64,000 nucleotides of DNA from Gilvibacter sediminis (GTDB lineage: Bacteria > Bacteroidota > Bacteroidia > Flavobacteriales > Flavobacteriaceae). The DNA is taken from NCBI RefSeq assembly GCF_028561565.1, contig NZ_JAQQTE010000001.1, positions 908,633 through 972,632 of the forward strand, read 5' to 3'. This document shows, piece by piece, positions 26,571 through 35,538 of the stretch; the stretch's first letter is position 1; the number at the start of each line of letters is the position of its first letter. A program made the position numbers and the translations under genes. The notes below the pieces were generated by a model. The model was not told the DNA's origin. It made no database searches and saw only the letters and a program-made list of their open reading frames with translations.

Positions 26571-27629
26571 ATGATAAAAACCGATATACTGATCATTGGA
26601 GCCGGCCCCACTGGATTGTTCGCAGTTTTTGAAGCGGGTCTACTAAAGTTAAAGTGTCATTTGATAGATGCACTGCCGCAACCTGGCGGGCAATGTGCGG
26701 AGATCTATCCTAAAAAACCCATCTACGATATTCCAGCTTTTCCGGAAGTTCTCGCAGGAGACTTAGTAGATAATTTAATGAAGCAGATTGAGCCGTTTCA
26801 GCCTGGATTTACGCTAGGTGAACGTGCAGATACCATTGAAAAACAAGAAGACGGCAGTTTCATTGTAACCACAAATAAGGGCACCAAACACCATGCGCCT
26901 ATTGTTGCGATTGCAGGTGGTTTGGGAAGTTTTGAACCGCGCAAACCTATCCTGGAAGGTCTAGATACCTTTGAAGACAACGGCATTGCCTATATCATCC
27001 GTGATCCTGAGGTCTATCGTGACAAAAAAGTGTTGATCGCAGGTGGAGGGGATTCTGCTTTGGATTGGAGTATTTTTCTAACGGACGTAGCCTCTGAGGT
27101 GACTTTGGTTCACCGCCGTAATGAGTTTAGAGGTGCTTTAGATTCTGTAGAGAAAGTTCAGGAATTGAAGAATCAAGGAAAGATTAAACTCATCACTCCT
27201 GCAGAGGTAACTGCTTTACACGGCACCGATACGCTAGAAGCGGTGACCGTGACCAATTCCAGCACCAAAGAAGAAACTAGAATTGATATTGACAATTTCA
27301 TCCCGCTATTTGGTTTATCTCCTAAGCTTGGGCCTATTGCCAACTGGGGCTTGGAGATTGAAAAGAATGCTATCAAGGTAGATAACAGTCTAGACTATCA
27401 AACCAATATTCCAGGCATTTATGCTATTGGTGATGTTAACACCTATCCCGGAAAACTCAAATTGATCCTTTGTGGATTCCACGAGGCGACCTTGATGTGT
27501 CAAAGCGCATACAAACGCATCTTCCCAGATAAGCGTTATGTGATGAAATACACTACCGTAGGCGGTGTAGAAGGTTTTGATGGGACTAAAAAAGAAGCGC
27601 CTAAAGCCGTTGTAAAAGCGATTGAGTAA
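26571..27629 (+). CDS. Ferredoxin-NADP+ reductase, thioredoxin-reductase type
   Basis: 352 residues. FAD-binding motif ILIIGAGPTGLFAVFEA at the N-terminus, NAD(P)-binding GGGDSALDW near residue 160, and the C-terminal FAD motif GIYAIGDVNTYPG. No CxxC is present, so it is not a thioredoxin reductase. The size and C-terminal tail fit the YumC/TrxR-like ferredoxin-NADP+ reductases. A [2Fe-2S] ferredoxin gene follows after five bases, its likely redox partner. Together they would move electrons between NADPH and ferredoxin. Confidence 0.9.
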   Translation: MIKTDILIIGAGPTGLFAVFEAGLLKLKCHLIDALPQPGGQCAEIYPKKPIYDIPAFPEVLAGDLVDNLMKQIEPFQPGFTLGERADTIEKQEDGSFIVTTNKGTKHHAPIVAIAGGLGSFEPRKPILEGLDTFEDNGIAYIIRDPEVYRDKKVLIAGGGDSALDWSIFLTDVASEVTLVHRRNEFRGALDSVEKVQELKNQGKIKLITPAEVTALHGTDTLEAVTVTNSSTKEETRIDIDNFIPLFGLSPKLGPIANWGLEIEKNAIKVDNSLDYQTNIPGIYAIGDVNTYPGKLKLILCGFHEATLMCQSAYKRIFPDKRYVMKYTTVGGVEGFDGTKKEAPKAVVKAIE

Positions 27630-27634
27630 CCTCT

Positions 27635-27967
27635 ATGAGTGATATTACTCTTCATATTACCGATCGTGATGGAACCACGCATGAAGTGCAGGCTCCAACG
27701 GATATGAATATGAACCTCATGGAAGTGGTTAGATCTTATGAGCTCGCTCCAGAAGGAACAATTGGTATCTGTGGAGGAATGGCCATGTGTGCCTCGTGTC
27801 AGTGTTATATTGAGAGTGATCACCAGCTTTCAGAAATGGGCGATGATGAAGACGCCATGCTGGGTCAAGCCTATTTTGTGCAAGACAACAGCCGTTTGGG
27901 CTGCCAATTGCACATTCATCCAGACATGGACGGTTTGGCCGTGACCTTAGCTCCAGAAGAACCTTAG
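27635..27967 (+). CDS. [2Fe-2S] ferredoxin
   Basis: 110 residues, plant/adrenodoxin-like beta-grasp ferredoxin. Cluster ligands are Cys46, Cys52, Cys55 and Cys90 in the C-x5-C-x2-C-x34-C spacing (CGGMAMCASC ... LGC). A further Cys57 lies beside the cluster. It carries single electrons and is probably served by the reductase encoded just upstream. The stop shares bases with the stop of the convergent metallophosphoesterase gene (27964-27967). Confidence 0.93.
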   Translation: MSDITLHITDRDGTTHEVQAPTDMNMNLMEVVRSYELAPEGTIGICGGMAMCASCQCYIESDHQLSEMGDDEDAMLGQAYFVQDNSRLGCQLHIHPDMDGLAVTLAPEEP

Positions 27968-28860
27968 GCTTTCATATAATCCGTTAGTTTCTGCGGACCT
28001 TCTAGTAATACCCTTTCAATTTTTAATACTCCGGTTTCATCTGTGGCGAGTTGCCATTTGATAAGCGAGATGCTGCCATTTTCAATCTCTATCCCAGTAA
28101 TACTGCGTGGATGAACGCAGCTACCGTCATTGAAGTAGGGCGTCTCTCCAGGTTCTGGAAATCTAGGTCTGTGGGTGTGTCCGCAAATGGTCATTAAATT
28201 GTCCTTTTCACGAATCCATTTTTTGGTGCGCTTCTCTACTTTGATCAGCTCCTTATAATTCTTCGCAGGACTTGTCGGGTCATAAATACCGACCACTTGC
28301 AAAGGCTTCCAAAGTACACGGACCAAGAAACGTCCCCATTTCCAAAACAGATAATTCCACCAATCGGCTTGATGGCCGTGAGCCATAAAGATCTCCTGTC
28401 CTGTGGTCTGGTGCTTTAAAATGATAGCCTCGTGATAAGTGATCCCTGGGAATAAAGGCACTTCCTCTCCAGTCTTAGGGTCAAAATAGTGGGAGAGGTG
28501 CTTTTCTACGTAACTCTTGTTCTTGTAGACCATGTCGTGGTTTCCGTATATTGGGTGGAAACGACACTCCTTGTGCATTTCTTTGAGCAGTTTATAGACG
28601 TTGGTGTGGGCGGGATAGATGTCCTCAAATTGTCGGTTCTCCCACAATTCATCGCCATCTCCTAACTCACAATAGCTGAATCCACTTTTATAGTAGTGCT
28701 TCATGGCGTGGAAATACATATGCCTGTTTCGAGCAAAATCGTCTGCAAAACTATTGTCCCCGCGGTGGCAATCGCTAAATAGAATGAATTTGGAAGTATC
28801 GTCAAAAGGAACGACTAGCGCATTCTTGTAGGCGCGATCAAAACGGGTTTTGGTAGACAT
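27964..28860 (-). CDS. Metallophosphoesterase
   Basis: 298 residues of the calcineurin-like phosphoesterase family. The metal-binding motifs appear in order: FSDCHRGDNSF near residue 28 (D-x-H variant), GDGDELWE, YGNHDMVYK near residue 118, and GHTHRPRFPE near residue 224. The HGHQADWWNYLFWKWG segment supplies the fifth His. Substrate unknown. Some such proteins hydrolyse UDP-diacylglucosamine or cyclic nucleotides, but nothing here decides. No signal peptide, so cytoplasmic or membrane-peripheral. Confidence 0.85.
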   Translation of the reverse strand: MSTKTRFDRAYKNALVVPFDDTSKFILFSDCHRGDNSFADDFARNRHMYFHAMKHYYKSGFSYCELGDGDELWENRQFEDIYPAHTNVYKLLKEMHKECRFHPIYGNHDMVYKNKSYVEKHLSHYFDPKTGEEVPLFPGITYHEAIILKHQTTGQEIFMAHGHQADWWNYLFWKWGRFLVRVLWKPLQVVGIYDPTSPAKNYKELIKVEKRTKKWIREKDNLMTICGHTHRPRFPEPGETPYFNDGSCVHPRSITGIEIENGSISLIKWQLATDETGVLKIERVLLEGPQKLTDYMKA

Positions 28861-28889
28861 AGTGGTATTTCTCTCGAATAAATATCCAC

Positions 28890-28920
28890 AAAAAAACCGA
28901 GGAATTAAAAACTCCTCGGT
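28890..28920 (-). terminator. Intrinsic terminator of the acyl-CoA dehydrogenase gene
   Basis: ACCGAGGA (28896-28903) pairs with TCCTCGGT (28913-28920) around a 9-base loop. On the minus strand a run of T follows. It lies 27 bases after the stop of the gene at 28947. Confidence 0.9.
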
Positions 28921-28946
28921 CTCGATATTTTAAAGGCGCTTCTTTT

Positions 28947-30125
28947 TTATTTGAAAGCGTTCTCTCCTGTAATGTCTAAACCGGTGATCAATAGGTGGAT
29001 GTCATGCGTTCCTTCATAGGTGATCACACTTTCTAAGTTCATGGAGTGACGCATGATGCTGTACTCTCCAGTGATACCCATTCCTCCGAGCATTTGACGT
29101 GCTTCACGCGCAATATTGATGGCCATGTCCACATTGTTTCTTTTAGCCATAGAGATCTGAGCAGAAGTAGCTCTTCCCTCATTTCTCAACACACCCAAAC
29201 GCCAAGTTAATAGTTGTGCCTTGGTGATCTCGGTGATCATTTCTGCCAATTTCTTTTGTTGCAATTGGAATGCAGCAATCGGCTTCCCAAACTGGATGCG
29301 CTCTTTGGAATAACGAAGCGCCGTGTCATAACAATCCATGGCGGCTCCAATAGCACCCCAAGCGATTCCGTAACGCGCAGAGTCCAAACATCCAAGTGGT
29401 GCTCCAAGTCCTGTTTTGTTTGGCAACAGGTTTTCTTTAGGCACTTTTACGTTGTCAAAGATCAATTCTCCAGTGGCACTAGCTCTTAGAGACCATTTGT
29501 TGTGCGTTTCTGGAGTGCTGAATCCTTCCATTCCGCGTTCCACAATCAATCCGTGGATGCGGCCTTCTTCATTCTTAGCCCAAACTACCGCTACATCTGC
29601 AAAAGGAGCATTAGAGATCCACATTTTAGCTCCGTTGAGCAGGTAGTGGTCTCCCATGTCTTTGTAGTTGGTGGTCATTCCACCAGGGTTAGAACCATGA
29701 TCAGGCTCAGTCAATCCAAAACAGCCCATGAATTCTCCAGAGGCCAATTTTGGCAAATACTTTTTGCGTTGCTCCTCAGTTCCGTATTTGAAGATCGGAT
29801 ACATCACCAGTGATGATTGAACAGATGCTGTAGAGCGCACTCCACTATCACCGCGTTCAATCTCTTGCATGATCAAACCGTAAGAGATCTGATCCAAGCC
29901 GGCTCCGCCGTACTCTTCAGGAATATAAGGGCCAAAAGCACCAATTTCTGCCAAACCGCCGATGATTTGGTTTGGGAACTCAGCGCGCTGGGCGTAATCC
30001 TCAATAATTGGTGAAACATCGCGCTTAACCCATTCACGGGCAGCGTCACGTACAAGCTTGTGCTCTTCTGTTAGTAAATCGTCGATTTGATAATAATCCG
30101 GAGCTTCAAAAAGATCGGGCTTCAT
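28947..30125 (-). CDS. Acyl-CoA dehydrogenase, glutaryl-CoA dehydrogenase-like
   Basis: 392 residues, FAD-dependent acyl-CoA dehydrogenase with the full three-domain layout. FAD/substrate signatures include CFGLTEPDHGSNPGG and the C-terminal RHSMNLESVITYEGTHDIHL. The catalytic base is the Glu of YEGTHDIH, the position and context used by glutaryl-CoA dehydrogenases, which oxidise and decarboxylate glutaryl-CoA to crotonyl-CoA in lysine breakdown. A saccharopine-dehydrogenase-like gene elsewhere in the window (5185) could belong to the same route, but that is inference. Monocistronic with its own terminator. Confidence 0.88.
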   Translation of the reverse strand: MKPDLFEAPDYYQIDDLLTEEHKLVRDAAREWVKRDVSPIIEDYAQRAEFPNQIIGGLAEIGAFGPYIPEEYGGAGLDQISYGLIMQEIERGDSGVRSTASVQSSLVMYPIFKYGTEEQRKKYLPKLASGEFMGCFGLTEPDHGSNPGGMTTNYKDMGDHYLLNGAKMWISNAPFADVAVVWAKNEEGRIHGLIVERGMEGFSTPETHNKWSLRASATGELIFDNVKVPKENLLPNKTGLGAPLGCLDSARYGIAWGAIGAAMDCYDTALRYSKERIQFGKPIAAFQLQQKKLAEMITEITKAQLLTWRLGVLRNEGRATSAQISMAKRNNVDMAINIAREARQMLGGMGITGEYSIMRHSMNLESVITYEGTHDIHLLITGLDITGENAFK

Positions 30126-30211
30126 TGCTTTGAATTTGGTTGTGCCAAAGTTAATTATTGCCCCGCAGAAGCGAAAAGGATTTCGATAAAAATTAAGCGG
30201 CTAAAATTGAG

Positions 30212-31303
30212 TTATTTCCGCGAGAGAAAATCAGCCAACAAACGGTGAAAATGATGAACTCCTTGTTCTCTTGTGGGAGAAAAACGACCGGCTTTGTAGA
30301 ATTTAGATCTTAAGCCGTTGTGAACGTTTTCAACCACAAATTCGTCTTCGCGTTCCACTTTTTCCAATTCTGCTCCAGCGCCTTTGTTGAGTTTATCCGG
30401 ATCCCAAACGTAACTTATAAAGGAAACTTTGGTGCGGTTCTCACTAATGGGTTTTACCACATTTACCGAACAGCCCCAGGGATAAAAATTGAACATCATA
30501 TTGGGAAATACCCAGTAGTAATAGGCAGCCACCTTTTTGCCGTGATCTATGTGCCCTTCAGGCAGCTCAAAGACCTCTGTAGCCTCATCCGTATAGCCAA
30601 TTTGAAGATTGCAGTGGTCGTAACAAATGGTTTTATAAGTTCCGTAATCCAAGACCTCATTCAGCCCTTTATGTACAAATGGAATGTGAAATCCTTCCAG
30701 ATAGTTGTCGCAATACAAAGCCCAGTGCGCGTGCACTAAAAAGTCCTTGGAAAGGGTAGGGTCCAGCTTGAATTCGTCCAAAGGCAAAAATCCGACCCGC
30801 TCATTCATCACATCCAAAACCTCTTGAATATCAAAACTCGGCTCTAATCCTCCAAAAAGGAAAGGTCCCCATTGCTTGAGCGGAAAACGATGCAAATTGT
30901 CACAGGGTCTGGGAAAGTCTTCTGTCTGCTCAAATTCTGGCATATGCTCAAAATTCCCTGCTAGATCAAATCTACGCCCGTGATAAAAACAACTCAGCTT
31001 TTTGGCTTTGCCTGGATGCAGTGCCACAAGATTGCCTCGATGTGTGCACACATTGCTGAGTAAATGAAGTTCTTCCTTGCCGTCTTTGGTCAGGACCATA
31101 GGCTCAGTCAAAAAGCCGTCCAACATCACAAAAGGATACACAGATTGCGGTAGAGCAACCAAAGAAGTATCACCCAACCACTGCCATCCTTTGTAAAAGA
31201 CTTGGTCCTTCAAGGCTTCAAAAACCGCAGGGTCCTTATAAAAGGTAGCGGGTAGCGTTTCTGCTTTTTTTATATCCGAATCTACGTGAAAATTAAATGC
31301 CAC
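30212..31303 (-). CDS. Rieske non-heme iron oxygenase alpha subunit, choline-monooxygenase-like
   Basis: 363 residues. The Rieske [2Fe-2S] site is CTHRGN ... CFYHGR (C-x-H ... C-x2-H) at about residues 88-110. The mononuclear iron site lies in CDNYLEGFHIPFVHKGL, which resembles choline-monooxygenase-type enzymes (DNYL-x-G-x-H-x4-H) more than ring-hydroxylating dioxygenases. It would hydroxylate a small substrate with electrons from a ferredoxin or reductase. The ferredoxin and reductase at 26571-27967 are candidates, unproven. Divergent from an amino acid permease gene. Confidence 0.82.
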   Translation of the reverse strand: MAFNFHVDSDIKKAETLPATFYKDPAVFEALKDQVFYKGWQWLGDTSLVALPQSVYPFVMLDGFLTEPMVLTKDGKEELHLLSNVCTHRGNLVALHPGKAKKLSCFYHGRRFDLAGNFEHMPEFEQTEDFPRPCDNLHRFPLKQWGPFLFGGLEPSFDIQEVLDVMNERVGFLPLDEFKLDPTLSKDFLVHAHWALYCDNYLEGFHIPFVHKGLNEVLDYGTYKTICYDHCNLQIGYTDEATEVFELPEGHIDHGKKVAAYYYWVFPNMMFNFYPWGCSVNVVKPISENRTKVSFISYVWDPDKLNKGAGAELEKVEREDEFVVENVHNGLRSKFYKAGRFSPTREQGVHHFHRLLADFLSRK

Positions 31304-31375
31304 AATTGTGTATCTTGACCTTTGTACGCCCTAATGTAAGGATTTAAAAGCAACTGCCCTTAGCGCATTTTCTCA

Positions 31376-32686
31376 ATGGCCACATCTTCTCAGAAAATTG
31401 GATTGATCACAACCACCGCTCTAGTGGTGGGTAATATGATCGGATCGGGCATCTTTGTTTTGCCGGCTACGCTTTCCAAGTACGGAAGCATAAGTCTAGT
31501 AGGCTGGATTTTTACAGCTGCTGGAGCCTTGATCTTGGCTAAGATCTTTGCCAATTTGAGTAAAATAGTCCACAACAAGAGCGGCGGACCCTATATTTTT
31601 GCGCGAGCTGGTTTTGGAGATTTTATTGGGTTTATAGTGGCTTGGGGTTATTGGATCTCGGTTTGGGTGGTCAATGCCGGAATCGCCGTTGCGATCATTG
31701 GAGCGCTATCGGTTTTCTTTCCTTCTTTAGAAGATAATGCTTTAGTTTCTGTGGCGATTGGGTTGGCATTTATCTGGTTTTTTACTTGGGTCAATATTAG
31801 AGGGATCAAACTCTCGGGCAAGTTTGCTGTGGTAACTACTGCGCTTAAACTTTTGCCCTTAGTACTGGTAATAGTTTGCGGTATCTTCTTTTTTGATGCC
31901 GACAATTTCCCCGCTTTTAACAGCTCTTCAGCAAGTGATTTCGATGCCTTTTCTGCTGTAGCCACCTTAACCCTTTTCGCCTTTTTAGGGATAGAAACTG
32001 CAACGATTCCTTCTGAGAATATCGAACAACCCCAAAAAACTATTGCTAAAGCAACCATGCTTGGAACGGCCATTGCAACCTTAGTTTACGTACTGAGCAC
32101 AGTAGTTTTGTTTGGCCTGTTGCCTGTAGGTCGGTTGGCCAGTTCTCCGGCGCCTTTTGCAGAAGCTGGAGCCATAATTGCAGGTAATACGGGGTCTTAT
32201 TTTGTTGCGGCAGGCGCGTTGATAGCTGCCATTGGAGCCTTGAACGGCTGGACGTTGGTCGTAGGGCAATTGCCCATGGCTATGGCTCGAGATCAGGTTC
32301 TCCCAGCCAGTTTTGCCAAAAAGAATAGACAAGATGCTCCCGTTTTGGGGCTGCTCTTAGGTGGGGCTTTAAGTTCTGGTATTATGCTGATGAACTTCAC
32401 CGAGTCTCTGGTAGATCAGTTTGAATTCATTGCCTTACTGACCACATTGTGCTGCCTTGTGCCTTATTTATTCGTAGCGGCTGCCTACATTTTGATCACC
32501 AGAGAAAAAGGAATTTTCAGCCAACAGAAAGTTCAAGTAGCAACTTTATCAGTTCTCGGAGTGATCTATTCGCTGTGGGCTATTTATGGCTCAGGTGCAG
32601 AGACGGTTCTCTATGGAACAATTTTACTGTTTGCGGGTTTACCGCTCTTTGCTTGGATGAAATATCGGCAAAAACGAAAAGGCTAG
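31376..32686 (+). CDS. APC-family amino acid permease
   Basis: 436 residues, about twelve hydrophobic segments. The start (IGLITTTALVVGNMIGSGIFVLPATL) is the unwound TM1 substrate motif GxGIF of the APC superfamily. A second hallmark, FAFLGIETATIPSENIEQPQKTI, follows TM6. It imports or exchanges amino acids or polyamines, and the specificity is not visible. It stops three bases before the convergent trmN6 stop. Confidence 0.9.
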   Translation: MATSSQKIGLITTTALVVGNMIGSGIFVLPATLSKYGSISLVGWIFTAAGALILAKIFANLSKIVHNKSGGPYIFARAGFGDFIGFIVAWGYWISVWVVNAGIAVAIIGALSVFFPSLEDNALVSVAIGLAFIWFFTWVNIRGIKLSGKFAVVTTALKLLPLVLVIVCGIFFFDADNFPAFNSSSASDFDAFSAVATLTLFAFLGIETATIPSENIEQPQKTIAKATMLGTAIATLVYVLSTVVLFGLLPVGRLASSPAPFAEAGAIIAGNTGSYFVAAGALIAAIGALNGWTLVVGQLPMAMARDQVLPASFAKKNRQDAPVLGLLLGGALSSGIMLMNFTESLVDQFEFIALLTTLCCLVPYLFVAAAYILITREKGIFSQQKVQVATLSVLGVIYSLWAIYGSGAETVLYGTILLFAGLPLFAWMKYRQKRKG

Positions 32687-32688
32687 CT

Positions 32689-33399
32689 TTACATTTTGAG
32701 GTAAAAATCCTGAACTAATTCTGTGTACTGCGGCGTGTATTGATGCCTTTCTATTTCAATGATCAGAGTCTGGGTTTCCAGTTCCTGCTCGTTTTTTGAG
32801 AATTGGAGTAAACTTCTTTTTGCAGCAACTTCCGGTCGGCCTTTAACCTCACAACGCCTATACGGGAACAAACCCACCTGCTCTGCTAGCTCGATAAACT
32901 CGTCCGTAGCTTCCGAAGGGATGACCACAGCAAAACTTCCGTCTTCCGCTAAAAGTTTAGACGCGCAAACCACTAAATGCTCAAAGGGCAATGCATCCTC
33001 AAAACGCGCCCGGTCACGTTGGGAATCTCCTGATTTGAATTCTGCGGTATAGAAAGGAGGATTGCTAATAATCAAATCGTACTCATCGTCGATTTCTTGG
33101 GCAAACTCTAAAAGACCAGCGTGATAGCAAAACAATCGATCTGCCCAGGGAGAAGCTTCAAAATTCTCCGTGCACTGCTCATAGGCATCTGCGTCGATCT
33201 CAATAGCATCAATGGTCATGGCTGCAGAACGTTGTGCCATTTGCAAGGCAATGACTCCGGTGCCCGCGCCAATATCTAAAATGGAATTAACCTCAGGGTC
33301 TATTTGCGCCCAAGCTCCCAAGAGTACTCCGTCGGTACCAATTTTCATGGCCGCTCGGTCTTGAGCTACGGTAAATTGTTTGAATTGGAAGGGTTGCAT
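32689..33399 (-). CDS. trmN6: tRNA1(Val) (adenine-N6)-methyltransferase, TrmN6/YfiC-like
   Basis: 236 residues. SAM-binding DIGAGTGVIALQMAQ near residue 42 and the amino-methyltransferase catalytic motif NPPFY near residue 120, the N6-adenine signature. The N-terminal KQFTVAQDRAAMKIGTDGVLLGAW is the characteristic YfiC/TrmN6 stretch. It methylates A37 in tRNA1-Val in E. coli. It is third in the run rpsP-rimM-trmN6, overlapping the rimM stop by one base (TGATG). Confidence 0.9.
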   Translation of the reverse strand: MQPFQFKQFTVAQDRAAMKIGTDGVLLGAWAQIDPEVNSILDIGAGTGVIALQMAQRSAAMTIDAIEIDADAYEQCTENFEASPWADRLFCYHAGLLEFAQEIDDEYDLIISNPPFYTAEFKSGDSQRDRARFEDALPFEHLVVCASKLLAEDGSFAVVIPSEATDEFIELAEQVGLFPYRRCEVKGRPEVAAKRSLLQFSKNEQELETQTLIIEIERHQYTPQYTELVQDFYLKM

Positions 33400-33929
33400 C
33401 AGCCTTCTAAATAAAGATCGATGAGACCAGGAGGAGTCTCCAAAAGAATAAATTGCTGCTCGCGGTTCACTTCCTTAATAAAGGTGTCGTTGATCGGGAT
33501 CAAAACCTCAGTGCCATCAGCATCAATGATAAAAAGATCCTGAGCTGTTTGGTCATTTACCGCAGTGATCTTTCCCACTTCGCCGTGGTTGATATCCTTA
33601 ATGGTAAAACCTATGATCTCGTGGAAATAGAATTTATTGCCTTCAAGGGGCGGTAGTAAGTCCAGTGGAAGGTAAAGCTCGCATCCTAAAAGCGCATCGG
33701 CTTCCTCTTCACTGTAGCAGTCTTCAAATTGAATGCGCAGCATTCTGGACTTATGCAGACTGATGGACTCAATAAAAAATGGAACCAGATTGTGGTTAAT
33801 CTCCACAAATGCTGATTCCATTTGAGTATACGTTTCAGGTTCGTCGGTGTCTAAAGTGACTAAGAGCTCGCCCTTAAAACTGTACTTTTTTACGATCTTA
33901 CCTAGAAAGAAACAGTCTTCCTTGTGCAT
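33399..33929 (-). CDS. rimM: Ribosome maturation factor RimM
   Basis: 176 residues. The N-terminal RimM beta-barrel carries FLGKIVKKYSFKGELLVTL, and the C-terminal PRC-barrel-like domain carries IGFTIKDINHGEVGKITAV and LIPINDTFIKEVN. It binds ribosomal protein S19 and aids 30S head maturation. It is encoded directly after rpsP (19 bases) and before trmN6 (one-base overlap), the usual bacterial order starting with rpsP. Confidence 0.95.
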   Translation of the reverse strand: MHKEDCFFLGKIVKKYSFKGELLVTLDTDEPETYTQMESAFVEINHNLVPFFIESISLHKSRMLRIQFEDCYSEEEADALLGCELYLPLDLLPPLEGNKFYFHEIIGFTIKDINHGEVGKITAVNDQTAQDLFIIDADGTEVLIPINDTFIKEVNREQQFILLETPPGLIDLYLEG

Positions 33930-33948
33930 CTCGTAAAATTAAGAAGGT

Positions 33949-34461
33949 TTATTCTTCTTCTTTAGCAGCGTCGGCTTCTGCAGCAGCCTCTTCGGCAGCT
34001 TCTTCACCTTCTACTTCTGCAGAGGCAGCAATACGCGCTTCATTCACAGCTTTCTCAGCAGCAAGAGCTTCTGCTTTGGCCTTGGCCTTAGCGTCTGCGA
34101 TGCTCGCTTCTTTTTGGCTTACCGCTTTGGCTTTTTCTTCTACCCAAGCGTTGAATTTAGCTTCTGCTTGCTCTTCAGTCAAAGCTCCTTTAGCTACACC
34201 ACCCATAAGGTGATTCTTTAGCATGGCGCCTTTGTAAGAAAGAATAGCACGTGCCGTATCGGTTGGTTGAGCACCGTTCTGCAACCACTGTACTGCTCCA
34301 TCAACATTAAGGTTGATCTCTGCAGGGTTTACATTCGGGTTGTAAGTTCCCAACTTTTCCAAAAAACGTCCGTCTCTTTTTGCGCGAGAATCCGCGGCTA
34401 CGATCCAGTAAAAAGGCTTTCCTTTCTTACCGTGTCTCTGTAATCTGATTTTAACAGGCAT
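33949..34461 (-). CDS. rpsP: 30S ribosomal protein S16 with C-terminal extension
   Basis: 170 residues. The S16 core (MPVKIRLQRHGKKGKPFYWIV ... RFLEKLGTYNPN, shown in part) takes the first ~85 residues, the size of E. coli S16. A second half of about 80 residues is very rich in Ala, Glu and Lys and ends in a run of Ala/Glu/Asp. Long acidic-Ala tails on S16 are known in Bacteroidota. It is the first gene of the rpsP-rimM-trmN6 operon. Confidence 0.96.
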   Translation of the reverse strand: MPVKIRLQRHGKKGKPFYWIVAADSRAKRDGRFLEKLGTYNPNVNPAEINLNVDGAVQWLQNGAQPTDTARAILSYKGAMLKNHLMGGVAKGALTEEQAEAKFNAWVEEKAKAVSQKEASIADAKAKAKAEALAAEKAVNEARIAASAEVEGEEAAEEAAAEADAAKEEE

Positions 34462-34558
34462 AAAAATTAATTTTTGAGGTGCACGACCTCGGTTATAATT
34501 AAGGGCGCAAAGATAGGATAAATTTTAGTTGAAACTCAAGAGATTATATTTTTTCTTT

Positions 34559-34566
34559 TACATTTG
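34559..34566 (+). promoter_or_regulatory. -7 promoter element of the lipoprotein gene at 34590
   Basis: TACATTTG fits TAnnTTTG exactly. It overlaps a GTG (34566) that could extend the reading frame, so the real start must lie downstream. Confidence 0.55.
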
Positions 34567-34589
34567 TGCAAATGCTAAAAACGCCTACT

Positions 34590-35393
34590 ATGCAAAGGAT
34601 TGCCCTATTCGCCCTGCTGGTTTTCGCTCTTTTTTCTTGTGAAGACGTACGGGACAACAATGCTATCATTCAAGGAAATGCCAATGACGTCTTCTTAAAA
34701 GGAGGTGCAGTTGCGACTCGTTTTGACGACGGAACGGTAGTGATCAATGGTTCTGCCGACGGTGAAGAACTTACCATTACGCTTACTTCTGCTGCGGTAG
34801 GTACCTACGCTTTTGGCCCGGGTAGCGCTAATGGAGCTGTCTTTATGGATGCCAGCGGAGAATCTTACTCTACGGCGACAGCCTTAGGGAACGGAGAAGC
34901 TAATATCTCTGAGAGCAGTTCTACAGACAATACCATTACAGGAACATTCAATTTCAACGCACACACTTTTGCGCTGCAAGACACCTTAAACTTCTCACGC
35001 GGGGTATTTTTTAAAGTCCCAGTGATCGGTGGTACGGGAACAGCAGATGATCCTGGTTTTTCTCAAGGAATGTCCGCAACGGTTGATGGTGCTTCCTTTG
35101 AAGCAGTAACTCTTGAAGGGATCAATCTTACCGGAAACATCGTAGTGACTGGAGTTGATGGAACCAGAACCATCAATATGCGATTCCCCAATACAGTAAC
35201 GCCAGGCGACTATGATTTGGCCTTAGGTGAATTTGAGGCGACTTATGGTATAGATGGGGTGGCCACAGCAGGAACTAGCGGTACCTTAACCATTATTTCA
35301 AACAACGTGGGTACTGGAGAGATTCAAGGAACCTTCTCTTATTCAGGAGATGCTTTTGAGATCACAGACGGAGCGTTTGCAGTGATCTACTAA
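34590..35393 (+). CDS. Lipoprotein of unknown function, beta-rich (DUF6252-like)
   Basis: 267 residues from ATG 34590, which gives MQRIALFALLVFALFSC, a lipoprotein signal with Cys at residue 17. ATG 34572 in frame is an alternative. The mature part is Gly/Thr/Asp-rich and built of alternating beta strands. It holds two halves that resemble each other: NGSADGEELTITLTSAAVGTYAF and later strands such as GDYDLALGEFEATYG. This pattern recalls flavobacterial DUF6252-type lipoproteins. I am not certain of the family. Likely anchored in the outer or inner membrane. Confidence 0.75.
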   Translation: MQRIALFALLVFALFSCEDVRDNNAIIQGNANDVFLKGGAVATRFDDGTVVINGSADGEELTITLTSAAVGTYAFGPGSANGAVFMDASGESYSTATALGNGEANISESSSTDNTITGTFNFNAHTFALQDTLNFSRGVFFKVPVIGGTGTADDPGFSQGMSATVDGASFEAVTLEGINLTGNIVVTGVDGTRTINMRFPNTVTPGDYDLALGEFEATYGIDGVATAGTSGTLTIISNNVGTGEIQGTFSYSGDAFEITDGAFAVIY

Positions 35394-35414
35394 TCACTCC
35401 CAAAAACGAATTTG

Positions 35415-35441
35415 AGGCCCGCTTTTTGCGGGTCTTTTTTT
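35415..35441 (+). terminator. Intrinsic terminator after the lipoprotein gene
   Basis: AGGCCCGC (35415-35422) pairs with GCGGGTCT (35428-35435) with one G-T wobble, followed by seven T. It lies 22 bases after the stop. Confidence 0.9.
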
Positions 35442-35538
35442 ATGCACAATTTTGACTTTGGTGTTGATAAGTTCAGCAGCTATTTCAAGCGAAATTGTGT
35501 ACTTTTAAAATTCACTTTTTGAGCGTTCAAGCAACCTT

